From: an uncultured Actinomycetes bacterium | GTDB lineage: Bacteria > Actinomycetota > Actinomycetes > Nanopelagicales > Nanopelagicaceae | DNA: 64,000 bases | Reading direction: 5' to 3' | Assembly: GCA_903850565.1 (NCBI GenBank) | Contig: CAINLV010000001.1 | Span: 26,965 to 90,964, forward strand | Part shown: piece after piece, positions 56,798-64,000 of the stretch | How positions within the stretch are numbered: the first letter of the stretch is position 1 | How the letters are laid out: the number at the start of each line of letters is the position of its first letter | Notes under the pieces: model-generated | What the model was told of the DNA's origin: nothing | Databases searched by the model: none | What the model saw: the letters and a program-made list of their open reading frames with translations, nothing else | Position numbers and translations under genes: made by a program

Positions 56798-58332
56798 TGG
56801 CAAAAATCGTCATCATTGGCGCTGGCATCGGAGGTATGTCCGTTGCGGCGCGGCTAGCAAAAGCTGGTAACGAAGTTGAAATATTTGAACAATCTTCTCG
56901 GACTGGTGGGAAATGCCGGACCGAATGGATCGGCGATTATGCCTTTGATACAGGTCCTTCCTTACTCACCTTGCCTGCGGTTTATCGCGATCTCTTTCTC
57001 AAGACTGGCAAGCGACTCGAACTGACAGTTAAAGTGCTGCCCGTTGACCCAGCCTTTGAATATCACTTTGCTGATGGAAAAACTATTATCTTTCCCAATC
57101 TTTCGTTATTTCGCATCACCCAGGAGATTGAATCAGCACTTGGGAAAAAGGCAGCAGATGAATGGCATCGACTCATGCAACGAGCCGAGCATATGTGGGA
57201 TGTGGCTAGAGAACCTTTTGTAGAGTCCGAATTAAAATCCATCGCCTCCTTGCTTATGCGCAAGAATTTCTTTGGCGAAATGAAAGAGATTGCTCCTTTC
57301 ACTTCGTTGCGAAAGCTCACTCGTGCCTACACCGAAGACCCACACCTTTCTAAGATCGTGGATAGGTATGCCACTTACTCAGGCTCTGACCCACGTAAGG
57401 CGCCGGCAGTTTTACTCACTATTGCATTTGTAGAGAGCGCATTCGGTGCCTGGCATATTCAAGGCGGAATCGGGAAATTAAGCGAAGCGTTGGAGGAACG
57501 CAATCGTAAGCTTGGCGTAATCTTCCATCTCAATACCTCCGTCGCGTCCATTCTTCATAAAGATGGGATAGCTACGGGAATTGAAACAGAATCTGGTCAC
57601 ACCGTCTTGGCTGATTATGTAGTTGCAAATGCCGACGCGGAAGTGGTTTACAACCAGTTGCTCCCCCGCGATCTTTCGGTCACTAAGGTCGAACGAAAAA
57701 AACTGGCAAAGTCGGAAAAATCCCTTGCTGGATTTTCTCTCCTCTTGGGATTGGATAATTCGCGCTTAGATCATGCACCAAAGAAGATGAATCACCACAC
57801 CATATATTTTCCCGAAGATTACGATGCCGAATTTGATCAGATATTTTCTAAGAAAATTCCCGTGAACGATCCCACACTTTATATCTGCGCTCCCGCCGAT
57901 CCAGAGATGACCAAGAATCCCAATAAAGAATCCTGGTTTGTCTTGGTCAACGCACCTCGCCACGAGCCCGGCAGTGGATGGGATTGGTCGCAGTCACCAG
58001 AAAAATATGCTCAAAAACTTATTGAAAAATTGGATGCCTTAGGCTTAGAGGTATCCCAACGTTTGGAAGTCATGGAATTTCGCACCCCCCTGGATCTTGA
58101 AAATGAAGTACGAGCTCCGGGTGGTTCCATCTACGGGACCTCTAGTAACTCGGCGAAATCCGCCTTTCTTCGTGCCAGCAATAGGTCACCGCTTAAGAAT
58201 CTTTTCTGTGTTGGCGGTTCGGCGCACCCAGGCGGTGGACTGCCTTTGGTTGGAATAAGTGCAGAAATTGTTACTGACGCAATAAAGGCGCTAATTTCAC
58301 CGCAATCGCAAGTAAGCGAATCGCATCACTGA
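56797..58332 (+). CDS. CrtI/CrtD family carotenoid desaturase
   Basis: The 511-residue product starts with an FAD site (GAGIGGMSVAARLAKAG, then SSRTGGKCRT) and DTGPSLLTLP, and ends with the CrtI-type motif CVGGSAHPGGGLPLVGISAE. Next to CruF- and CrtA-like genes it is best read as a 1-hydroxycarotenoid 3,4-desaturase (CrtD-like), while the second paralogue at 60873 looks like the main phytoene desaturase. The ATG at 56797 overlaps the previous stop (TAATG). Its end overlaps the phosphatidyltransferase gene by 36 bases in the opposite sense. Confidence 0.84.
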   Translation: MAKIVIIGAGIGGMSVAARLAKAGNEVEIFEQSSRTGGKCRTEWIGDYAFDTGPSLLTLPAVYRDLFLKTGKRLELTVKVLPVDPAFEYHFADGKTIIFPNLSLFRITQEIESALGKKAADEWHRLMQRAEHMWDVAREPFVESELKSIASLLMRKNFFGEMKEIAPFTSLRKLTRAYTEDPHLSKIVDRYATYSGSDPRKAPAVLLTIAFVESAFGAWHIQGGIGKLSEALEERNRKLGVIFHLNTSVASILHKDGIATGIETESGHTVLADYVVANADAEVVYNQLLPRDLSVTKVERKKLAKSEKSLAGFSLLLGLDNSRLDHAPKKMNHHTIYFPEDYDAEFDQIFSKKIPVNDPTLYICAPADPEMTKNPNKESWFVLVNAPRHEPGSGWDWSQSPEKYAQKLIEKLDALGLEVSQRLEVMEFRTPLDLENEVRAPGGSIYGTSSNSAKSAFLRASNRSPLKNLFCVGGSAHPGGGLPLVGISAEIVTDAIKALISPQSQVSESHH

Positions 58333-58914
58333 GAGCAAACTCCACGTTTGCATGCCCAGCCAAATAATTGCTAATGGTTGTGCAAAATTTAGCGAAAGCA
58401 GATGCGCTACCAGCGCAATCGCCAGCAAACTTGCCCGGACTGGTCGTTCCGAAATCGAGACAACACCGATGTCATGCAATCCCAATCCGCCCATTCTGGC
58501 TCTGGCATATTCCTGAGTGCTGGCAATGAGCCAGGCTAAGAATACAATTGCAATATGCCCACCAATGGCGTAAAAAGTAAGTGCCCAAAAGACTTCAGTT
58601 ACCCGATCCACAACCGAATCTAACGCGGCACCACGCAATGATTCTTTGCCACCGATAATAGCCAAACTTCCATCCAGCCCATCGCTGAGCAAAGAGAGCG
58701 CTAGGAAAAGTAAGCCAAACCATTGGGAACTATTTCGCCAGAGGGCTACTCCAAAAACCAATCCACTGATTGTGACAGCAGATGCTGGAACCTTTAAGAG
58801 ATTGAGCGGCCGAACAACGGCATAAGAAATAGTCAGCCACCCTTTAACAATTCCAGTTACTTCAACGTTTCCGTGAAGTTTGCTCCACTGCTGAAAGAAA
58901 ATATCTTTATTCAT
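58297..58914 (-). CDS. CDP-alcohol phosphatidyltransferase family protein with altered motif
   Basis: The 205-residue product has about five hydrophobic segments and the family motif region SDGLDGSLAIIGGKESLRGAALDSVVDR (given here as its parts: DGLDG near residue 78, then G-x3-D-x3-D). The usual AR pair after DG-x2 reads AI, so the conserved arginine is missing. Family members join CDP-diacylglycerol with an alcohol such as inositol phosphate or glycerol phosphate. The start overlaps the metF end by 8 bases. The alcohol substrate is unknown. Confidence 0.8.
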   Translation of the reverse strand: MNKDIFFQQWSKLHGNVEVTGIVKGWLTISYAVVRPLNLLKVPASAVTISGLVFGVALWRNSSQWFGLLFLALSLLSDGLDGSLAIIGGKESLRGAALDSVVDRVTEVFWALTFYAIGGHIAIVFLAWLIASTQEYARARMGGLGLHDIGVVSISERPVRASLLAIALVAHLLSLNFAQPLAIIWLGMQTWSLLSVMRFAYLRLR

Positions 58915-59764
58915 GTTTAACCAACTTGAGGTTTGTCGCGATTTCCATCGTGGCTGCTGCAGAATTCATAGTATAAAAATGCAACCCTGGAACTTTGGCA
59001 TTCAATAACTCTTCGCATAACTTTGTTGCAATTTCCACGCCCACTTTGCGAACCGCGTCTGGGTCGTCGGCAATCGTGGAAAAGCGGGCTTGCATCTCCT
59101 GAGGAATCGGTGTTCCACCTAACTCAGCCATTCGAATCAATTGTTTGACATTGGTTATTGGCAAAACTCCAGCTATTACCGGCATATGCGAACCACGCTT
59201 CTTCAATCGTTCGACGAGATCAATCCAACTTTGGGCATTAAAGAAAAATTGCGTAGTAGCGAAAGTGGCACCTAAATCTTCTTTGCGCAGAAGTACATCT
59301 ATATCCCGCTCAAAATTTCCCCCGGATGCTGGGTGTCCATCTGGAAAAGCTGCAACACCTATCTCAAATCCACCAAAATCCCGGGCCAACGAAACCAGTT
59401 GATCGGCATGATCTAATCCTCCGGCCGTGGAAACCCACGGTGAGCTAGGTCCACCCGATGGGTCACCCCGTAACGCCAAAATCGATTTAATGTCTGCTTG
59501 CTTATATTGGGTCAAGGTGGAGCGTAATTCTTCTTGAGTGGAACCAACGCAAGTCAGGTGGGCAACCGTTGCAATTCCAGTTCGCTCCGTAATCTCCTTA
59601 GTGATTCGTACAGTTCGGTCTCGGGTGGAACCACCTGCACCATATGTGACCGAGACGGAATTGAGGTGAAGCGGCTGCAACTGCTTTGTTGCGTGCCACA
59701 GTCGATCCTCCCCGGCCTGATCCTTAGGCGGAAAGAACTCCACGGAAATTGAAGTTGCCTCCAT
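58907..59764 (-). CDS. metF: Methylenetetrahydrofolate reductase
   Basis: This 285-residue flavoprotein reduces methylene-THF to methyl-THF for methionine synthesis. It opens SVEFFPPKD, with VSVTYGAGGSTRDRT near residue 38, LALRGDPSGG near 96 and GFEIGVAAFPDGHP near 132, the usual FAD-binding TIM barrel. It is divergent from crtE, with only 24 bases between the two start codons. No ribosome site lies upstream; TACCGT lies 8 bases before the ATG. It is followed by the phosphatidyltransferase gene. Confidence 0.94.
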   Translation of the reverse strand: MEATSISVEFFPPKDQAGEDRLWHATKQLQPLHLNSVSVTYGAGGSTRDRTVRITKEITERTGIATVAHLTCVGSTQEELRSTLTQYKQADIKSILALRGDPSGGPSSPWVSTAGGLDHADQLVSLARDFGGFEIGVAAFPDGHPASGGNFERDIDVLLRKEDLGATFATTQFFFNAQSWIDLVERLKKRGSHMPVIAGVLPITNVKQLIRMAELGGTPIPQEMQARFSTIADDPDAVRKVGVEIATKLCEELLNAKVPGLHFYTMNSAAATMEIATNLKLVKHE

Positions 59765-59771
59765 AGCGGGG

Positions 59772-59783
59772 AACGGTACCGTT
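59772..59783. promoter_or_regulatory. Palindrome forming shared -10 region of metF and crtE
   Basis: AACGGTACCGTT is a perfect 12-bp palindrome in the 24-base gap between metF and crtE. It places TACCGT 6 bases before the crtE GTG and TACCGT 8 bases before the metF ATG on the other strand, both at leaderless spacing. A TTGCCT at 59755-59760, inside metF, is a possible -35 for crtE with a 16-base spacer. It could also be a regulator site. Confidence 0.55.
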
Positions 59784-59788
59784 GGTAC

Positions 59789-60865
59789 GTGGAAATATCG
59801 AAAGAATCGAGCCTGGCCGAACTAAGAATTGCCATCAACTCGGCGTTGAGCCAATTTATTGAGGTTGAAAATGGCTATTTACGCAATATTGGGTCAGAAC
59901 TTGACCCCGTTGCCGATTCCCTAGAACGATTCCTTCTAGAAAGCGGAAAGCGACTTCGCCCCCTATTTGCCCTTGTCGGCTTCTTGGGAAGTGGCGCCTC
60001 ATTAACTCCCCAGACTCTGGCTGCTGCCTCTTCGTTGGAATTGATTCACGTCTGCGCACTTATTCATGATGATGTCATGGATGGATCGGATACCCGTCGC
60101 GGTGCACCTTCAATTCACAGAACATTTGAGAAAATGCATCGAACCAATTCTTTGCAAGGTTCGGCCGAACAATTCGGAATTTCCAGCGCAATTTTGCTGG
60201 GAGATTTGGCTCTGATCTGGTCGGCAAAAATGCTGCACCAATCTGGAATCTCTGCGAACGCTTTGGTCGGATCGTTACCCATGTATGACGAAATGCGCGT
60301 TGAACTGATGGCCGGACAGTACCTTGATGTTTTTGAACAGGCCTTGGCATCCCAGAGCGTAGAACGTTCGCTACGCGTCGCTCGTTTTAAATCTGGAAAA
60401 TACACCATCGAACGACCACTTCATTTCGGTGCCGCCTTAAGTGGAAATTCCAACCCGGAATTGATCCAGAGATATTCCGAATACGGCCTGCCTTTGGGAG
60501 AAGCATTCCAATTGCGTGACGACATTTTAGGTGTCTTTGGCGACCCACTGGAAACCGGAAAACCTGCCGGCGATGATCTTCGCGAAGGCAAGCGAACCGT
60601 ACTTATGGCAACGACACTAGAACGGGCCGACGAATCACAACGAGCAAAAATCGCGCAGTTATTTGGCGATAAAGATTTAGCTCACGATGGCATTGATGCG
60701 ATTCGAACGATTATTACTGAAACCGGTGCCCTCGATTCGGTTGAACGACTCATTGATACTTTAACTACCGCTGCCCAACAGGCGCTCTCACATCCAGAAA
60801 TTTCCGCCGTAGGTCAAAAACATATGCACGACTTAATAGCAATCGCTATTGCCCGAACTGTCTAA
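59789..60865 (+). CDS. crtE: Geranylgeranyl diphosphate synthase, polyprenyl synthetase family
   Basis: The 358-residue product carries the first aspartate-rich motif DDVMD at residues 94-98, followed by GSDTRRGAPSIH, and the second as RDDILGVFGD near 245. It condenses isopentenyl diphosphate units; with crtI 7 bases downstream, GGPP for carotenoids is the likely product, although longer prenyl chains cannot be excluded. The start is GTG at 59789 without a ribosome site. Confidence 0.88.
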   Translation: MEISKESSLAELRIAINSALSQFIEVENGYLRNIGSELDPVADSLERFLLESGKRLRPLFALVGFLGSGASLTPQTLAAASSLELIHVCALIHDDVMDGSDTRRGAPSIHRTFEKMHRTNSLQGSAEQFGISSAILLGDLALIWSAKMLHQSGISANALVGSLPMYDEMRVELMAGQYLDVFEQALASQSVERSLRVARFKSGKYTIERPLHFGAALSGNSNPELIQRYSEYGLPLGEAFQLRDDILGVFGDPLETGKPAGDDLREGKRTVLMATTLERADESQRAKIAQLFGDKDLAHDGIDAIRTIITETGALDSVERLIDTLTTAAQQALSHPEISAVGQKHMHDLIAIAIARTV

Positions 60866-60872
60866 GGAATAT

Positions 60873-62357
60873 ATGCCGCGTCAAGTAAAGGGACCAACCG
60901 ATCACGTCGTAATAGTTGGAGCCGGCCTAGCCGGATTGAGTGCAGCGTTACGTTTAGCCGGCGCTGGACGAAAAGTAACTGTTCTCGAACGAGAAGCCGT
61001 GCCCGGAGGTCGAAATGGAGTTCTCCATAAAGAGGGCTACGCCTTTGACACCGGCCCAACCGTTCTTACTATGCCGGACCTTATTGCCGATGCATTGGCT
61101 TGCGTAGGAGAAGAGTTGAAAGATTGGTTGGAACTCTTGCCACTCCAGCCGCTCTATCGTGCCTTTTATCACGACGGTTCGCAATTAGATGTCTTCCCAG
61201 AAACAGATCGAATGCAAGCAGAAATTGCTGCCGTAATTGGAGCAGATGAAGCTGCTGGCTATGGAAAGTATGTTGAATTCGTTACCAAGTTATATAAGTA
61301 TGAAATGAACGATTTTATAGATCGAAATATTGATTCGCCATTAAATTTGCTCACTCCCAATTTGGCACGGCTGGTTGCATTGGGCGGCTTCAAACGACTT
61401 GCACCGAAAGTAAATCAATTTCTCAAAGATCCACGGACTCAAAAAATTTATTCGTTTCAGGCGATGTATGCCGGAGTAAGCCCGCAACAAGCATTGGCCA
61501 TTTATGCCGTCATTGCTTATATGGACTCAGTAAATGGGGTTTTCTTTCCCAAAGGTGGAATGCATGCAGTTCCTAATGCGTTAGCTGGTGCCGCAGAAAA
61601 ACATGGCGTGACCTTTCGTTACAACACCACCGTCACCTCCGTTGAACATAACAACGGTAGAGCAAAAGCAGTTATTACCGCTGCCCGAGAACGAATTGAA
61701 TGCGATGCTTTAATACTCAATCCTGATTTGCCCGTAGCGTGGCGAGAACTTCTGGGATCCACTCCGCCATCGGTAAAACGACTCAAATATTCGCCATCCT
61801 GCGTCACCATGTTGATTGGATCGAGCAAGAAATACGATCGACTCGCCCATCACAATATTCACTTCGGCCAATCCTGGGATGGCGTCTTCGATGAACTGAT
61901 CAATAAAAAAACTTTAATGACAGACCCAAGTCTCTTGGTCACGGTACCAACCCATGATGATCCAGATTTGGCGCCACCAGGAAAAAGCTCTTACTACGTC
62001 TTGTTCCCCACCCCCAATTTAGATGCCGATATTGATTGGACTATTGAAAAAAGCCGATATCGCGATCAGATGATTCAAACTTTAGAAGATCGTGGCTACG
62101 ACGGATTTGGCGATGCGATTGAAGTTGAATCCACAACAACACCGTTGGATTGGCAGGCACAGGGAATGGAGCGCGGAGCGCCTTTTGCAAGCGCCCATAC
62201 CTTCTTCCAGACTGGACCATTTCGCCCGCGCAACATGGCGCAAGGGTTTGAAAACGTGGTCTTTGCTGGTTCGGGAACCCAACCCGGCGTCGGCGTACCC
62301 ATGGTACTAATTTCAGGAAGATTGGCCGCCGAACGAATTGTCGGGACTATTAAATAA
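60873..62357 (+). CDS. crtI: Phytoene desaturase CrtI
   Basis: The 494-residue product has the FAD site GAGLAGLSAALRLAGAG, EREAVPGGRNG and DTGPTVLTMPDLI at the N-terminus and the CrtI signature VFAGSGTQPGVGVPMVLISG at the C-terminus. It introduces double bonds into phytoene. The ATG at 60873 has AAGGA upstream, 7 bases after crtE; a longer frame to 60849 would lie inside crtE. The usual neighbour crtB does not follow; the next gene is on the other strand. Confidence 0.88.
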   Translation: MPRQVKGPTDHVVIVGAGLAGLSAALRLAGAGRKVTVLEREAVPGGRNGVLHKEGYAFDTGPTVLTMPDLIADALACVGEELKDWLELLPLQPLYRAFYHDGSQLDVFPETDRMQAEIAAVIGADEAAGYGKYVEFVTKLYKYEMNDFIDRNIDSPLNLLTPNLARLVALGGFKRLAPKVNQFLKDPRTQKIYSFQAMYAGVSPQQALAIYAVIAYMDSVNGVFFPKGGMHAVPNALAGAAEKHGVTFRYNTTVTSVEHNNGRAKAVITAARERIECDALILNPDLPVAWRELLGSTPPSVKRLKYSPSCVTMLIGSSKKYDRLAHHNIHFGQSWDGVFDELINKKTLMTDPSLLVTVPTHDDPDLAPPGKSSYYVLFPTPNLDADIDWTIEKSRYRDQMIQTLEDRGYDGFGDAIEVESTTTPLDWQAQGMERGAPFASAHTFFQTGPFRPRNMAQGFENVVFAGSGTQPGVGVPMVLISGRLAAERIVGTIK

Positions 62358-62801
62358 TCAGACTCCGATATCTTCGTTCCACAGCTCAGGTTCTTCGGCA
62401 ATAAAGGTACGCATCATCTCTTTGCATTCTGGCGAATTAAGATTGATCACTTCAACGCCATTTGCACGCAACAAATCTTCGGCGCCCATAAAGGTCTCGT
62501 TTTCGCCTAGAACCACGCGTGGAATTCCGTAGAGCAAGATGGCCCCAGTACACATATTGCAGGGTGAAAGGGTCGTGTACATCGTCGCCTGGCGATAAAC
62601 CTTCGCTGGTAGACGTCCGACATTCTCTAAGCAATCGGTTTCACCATGCTTAATCGCACTGCCCTCTTGTACCCGTTTGTTGTACCCAGTCCCCAATACT
62701 TTTCCATCAACCACTAAAGCGCCACCAATTGGAATTCCGCCTTCGCTTCGACCCTGACGTGCTGCGGCAATTGCATGGGCCATAAATTCTTGATCACTCA
62801 T
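62358..62801 (-). CDS. Cytosine deaminase, fungal FCY1-like (CDA fold)
   Basis: The 147-residue zinc enzyme has H52 and E54 in KHGETDCLEN and C81 and C84 in SPCNMCTGAILLYG, the CDA-fold metal and proton-shuttle residues. FMGAEDLLRANGVEV and the C-terminal WNEDIGV closely match the yeast cytosine deaminase rather than tRNA adenosine deaminase TadA or the CodA amidohydrolase. It probably turns cytosine into uracil. The neighbouring permease supports a pyrimidine salvage role. It lies against crtI, with the two stops adjacent. Confidence 0.85.
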   Translation of the reverse strand: MSDQEFMAHAIAAARQGRSEGGIPIGGALVVDGKVLGTGYNKRVQEGSAIKHGETDCLENVGRLPAKVYRQATMYTTLSPCNMCTGAILLYGIPRVVLGENETFMGAEDLLRANGVEVINLNSPECKEMMRTFIAEEPELWNEDIGV

Positions 62802-62835
62802 TGTTTCAACTCTCTCAATTTAGTTACCCCAAGAA

Positions 62836-62871
62836 AATAGGTCAGAAACCAATCGCGGCTTCTGACCTATT
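62836..62871 (-). terminator. Hairpin terminator after the permease gene
   Basis: A perfect 12-bp inverted repeat (AATAGGTCAGAA at 62836-62847 and TTCTGACCTATT at 62860-62871, loop 12 bases) lies 18 bases after the permease stop. On the minus strand it is followed by TTTTCTT, and on the plus strand T-runs follow as well. It fits an intrinsic terminator between the permease and the deaminase genes, possibly bidirectional. Confidence 0.75.
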
Positions 62872-62889
62872 CCACTTCTTTTTACCTTT

Positions 62890-64000
62890 TTACTTCTCCG
62901 AAAGAACTTTCTTTCGCCCGATTGCAAAGTAGATTGCAAAGGCTAGAGCGAATCCAACCGGGAAGGCTAAATCGCCAAAGTTACCATTGTGTTTTGGAAC
63001 CACTCCGATGTAGTACTTCTGATTGGCAAAGAGCCAGATAGAGACGACCACACCGATAATGAAGGCGATCGGTCCAGCTGGATTTTCGCGATCGGCAAAG
63101 AGCAATCTTTCGATAGATGCGCCCTTGCGAATAACTTTATCCGCAGCCATTACTCCCAACCACGGACCAATCCAGTAGGACATGACCAGAAGGAAGTTTT
63201 CATAGTTATTTGCCGGATTATTCATAGCGCTTCGGGCCAAGAGGAATCCCAGGACTCCGAAAACAACTGAAGCAATGGCCCGGCGTTGATGTGAACCTAA
63301 CTTGAATCCAATCGTCAAGAAAGACATGGAACCTGAGTAAATGTTCAACACGTTTGCACAGATAGATCCGATGACGATTCCGAGAAGGACAGCTTTAGCA
63401 AGCCAACCAGGAAGAGCGTCGGTGAAGTCAGCGACCGGGTTGGTTTTCGCACCGTAATCGCGCATTCCTGCGGTTACTGCGGCAGCACCAACAATTTGTA
63501 GAACGGTAGTTGAAATAAAGAGGCCAGCTGCAGCGAAGCGACCGGTCTTCTTAGGATCTTCACTCTTTGGAAGATAGCGAGCATAGTCAGCTGAGAATGG
63601 ATTCCAACCTGCGGCATAGCCGTAAACGGCGCCGACAAATACCAAGAATGCACCAGGGAATGGCTTTCCATGAGTAGCTAAGTGACTCTTGCTCATCGTG
63701 ATTACTGCGGCAATTCCAAAGACGACAATCAGGTAGGGCATTAAGTATTTTTCAACAGTTTGCACCAAGTTATGTCCGATGAAGGCAATAGTGACCTGAA
63801 TCAAAACTACGATGAGAAGCGAAAGAATATTGCTCAACTTGGTCAGGCTGGCCAAAGCAAATGCACCAGAGACGGAGTTGACCGCAAACCAACCGATACC
63901 GGCGGCGCCTGCGTTAAATATTGAAGGAAGAATATTTCCTAGTTTTCCAAATGCTGCGCGCCCGATAACCATTTGCGGCACGCCATATTTGGAACCATCT
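62890..64000 (-). CDS. NCS1 family cytosine/purine permease, N-terminus outside window
   Basis: The frame stays open to base 64000 and lacks its start, so only about 370 C-terminal residues are seen. They include the NCS1-type segments SKYGVPQMVIGRAAFG, AGIGWFAVNSVSGAFA and AAGWNPFSADYARYLP, with about ten hydrophobic segments. NCS1 carriers take up cytosine, purines, hydantoins or thiamine precursors. The adjacent cytosine deaminase makes cytosine the best guess for the substrate. A hairpin terminator lies 18 bases after the stop. Confidence 0.88.
   Translation of the reverse strand, partial: DGSKYGVPQMVIGRAAFGKLGNILPSIFNAGAAGIGWFAVNSVSGAFALASLTKLSNILSLLIVVLIQVTIAFIGHNLVQTVEKYLMPYLIVVFGIAAVITMSKSHLATHGKPFPGAFLVFVGAVYGYAAGWNPFSADYARYLPKSEDPKKTGRFAAAGLFISTTVLQIVGAAAVTAGMRDYGAKTNPVADFTDALPGWLAKAVLLGIVIGSICANVLNIYSGSMSFLTIGFKLGSHQRRAIASVVFGVLGFLLARSAMNNPANNYENFLLVMSYWIGPWLGVMAADKVIRKGASIERLLFADRENPAGPIAFIIGVVVSIWLFANQKYYIGVVPKHNGNFGDLAFPVGFALAFAIYFAIGRKKVLSEK

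Noticed and set aside
1..64000. CRISPR arrays, insertion sequences, phage genes, tRNA or rRNA genes
   Set aside because: No regularly spaced repeats, transposase or phage proteins, or tRNA cloverleaf-like sequences were seen in the short gaps between genes.

Overview
The window reads as a contiguous piece of a compact actinobacterial chromosome. The order hisD-C-B-H-A-F-I / trpE-x-C-B-A / lgt, the nearby dnaE1, rluD, lspA and ileS, the dcw cluster with mraZ first and ftsZ last, SepF, a PriA-type HisA, DUF3040 and a TCGAAC-N4-GTTCGA SOS box all fit Actinobacteria. Base composition looks close to half GC by eye, spacing is very tight and many genes overlap by 1 or 4 bases. This suggests a streamlined aquatic lineage such as the Nanopelagicales (acI). 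That assignment is inference. No rRNA, tRNA, CRISPR array or insertion sequence was recognised.

Layout. 1-535: 3' part missing, VIT/CCC1-type metal transporter. 532-2089: lgt and a membrane-anchored DsbA-like protein. 2160-12314: one long minus-strand his-trp unit. 12381-18370: dnaE1, rluD-like, lspA and a DksA-type zinc-finger protein with a histone-H1-like tail. 18371-21894: ileS (plus strand) behind a translational T-box leader. 21884-38947: minus-strand division and cell-wall cluster read mraZ, rsmH, ftsL-like, ftsI, murE, murF, mraY, murD, ftsW, murG, murC, ftsQ, ftsZ, pgeF, yggS, sepF, yggT. DivIVA/Wag31 is not in its usual place. 39175-41785: ABC-2 exporter. 41793-47123: SOS mutagenesis unit (DUF6504, dnaE2, dinB) followed by DUF3040. 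47232-52843: accessory transport and small enzymes (TSUP exporter, MFS, two acetyltransferases, YbaK-like deacylase, CaCA antiporter, lipoprotein). 52845-62357: a second YbaK-like protein and two carotenoid gene blocks separated by metF and a CDP-alcohol phosphatidyltransferase. 62358-64000: cytosine deaminase and a cytosine/purine permease cut by the window end.

How they work together. The his-trp unit makes histidine and tryptophan. PriA probably serves both pathways, since no trpF is seen. The dcw cluster makes meso-DAP peptidoglycan precursors and the divisome, under an array of MraZ-type repeats. crtE and crtI would supply GGPP and a desaturated C40 chain. The CrtA-, CruF-, glycosyltransferase- and CrtD-like genes would then decorate an acyclic end group, suggesting a hydroxylated or oxidised glycosylated carotenoid. 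Phytoene synthase and a cyclase are not in the window.

The most informative non-coding signals are the ileS T-box, the 10-bp-phased repeats before mraZ, an SOS box overlapping a start codon, a 24-bp divergent metF/crtE region built on a palindrome, and repeated TANNNT boxes 6-9 bases before start codons that suggest leaderless transcripts.
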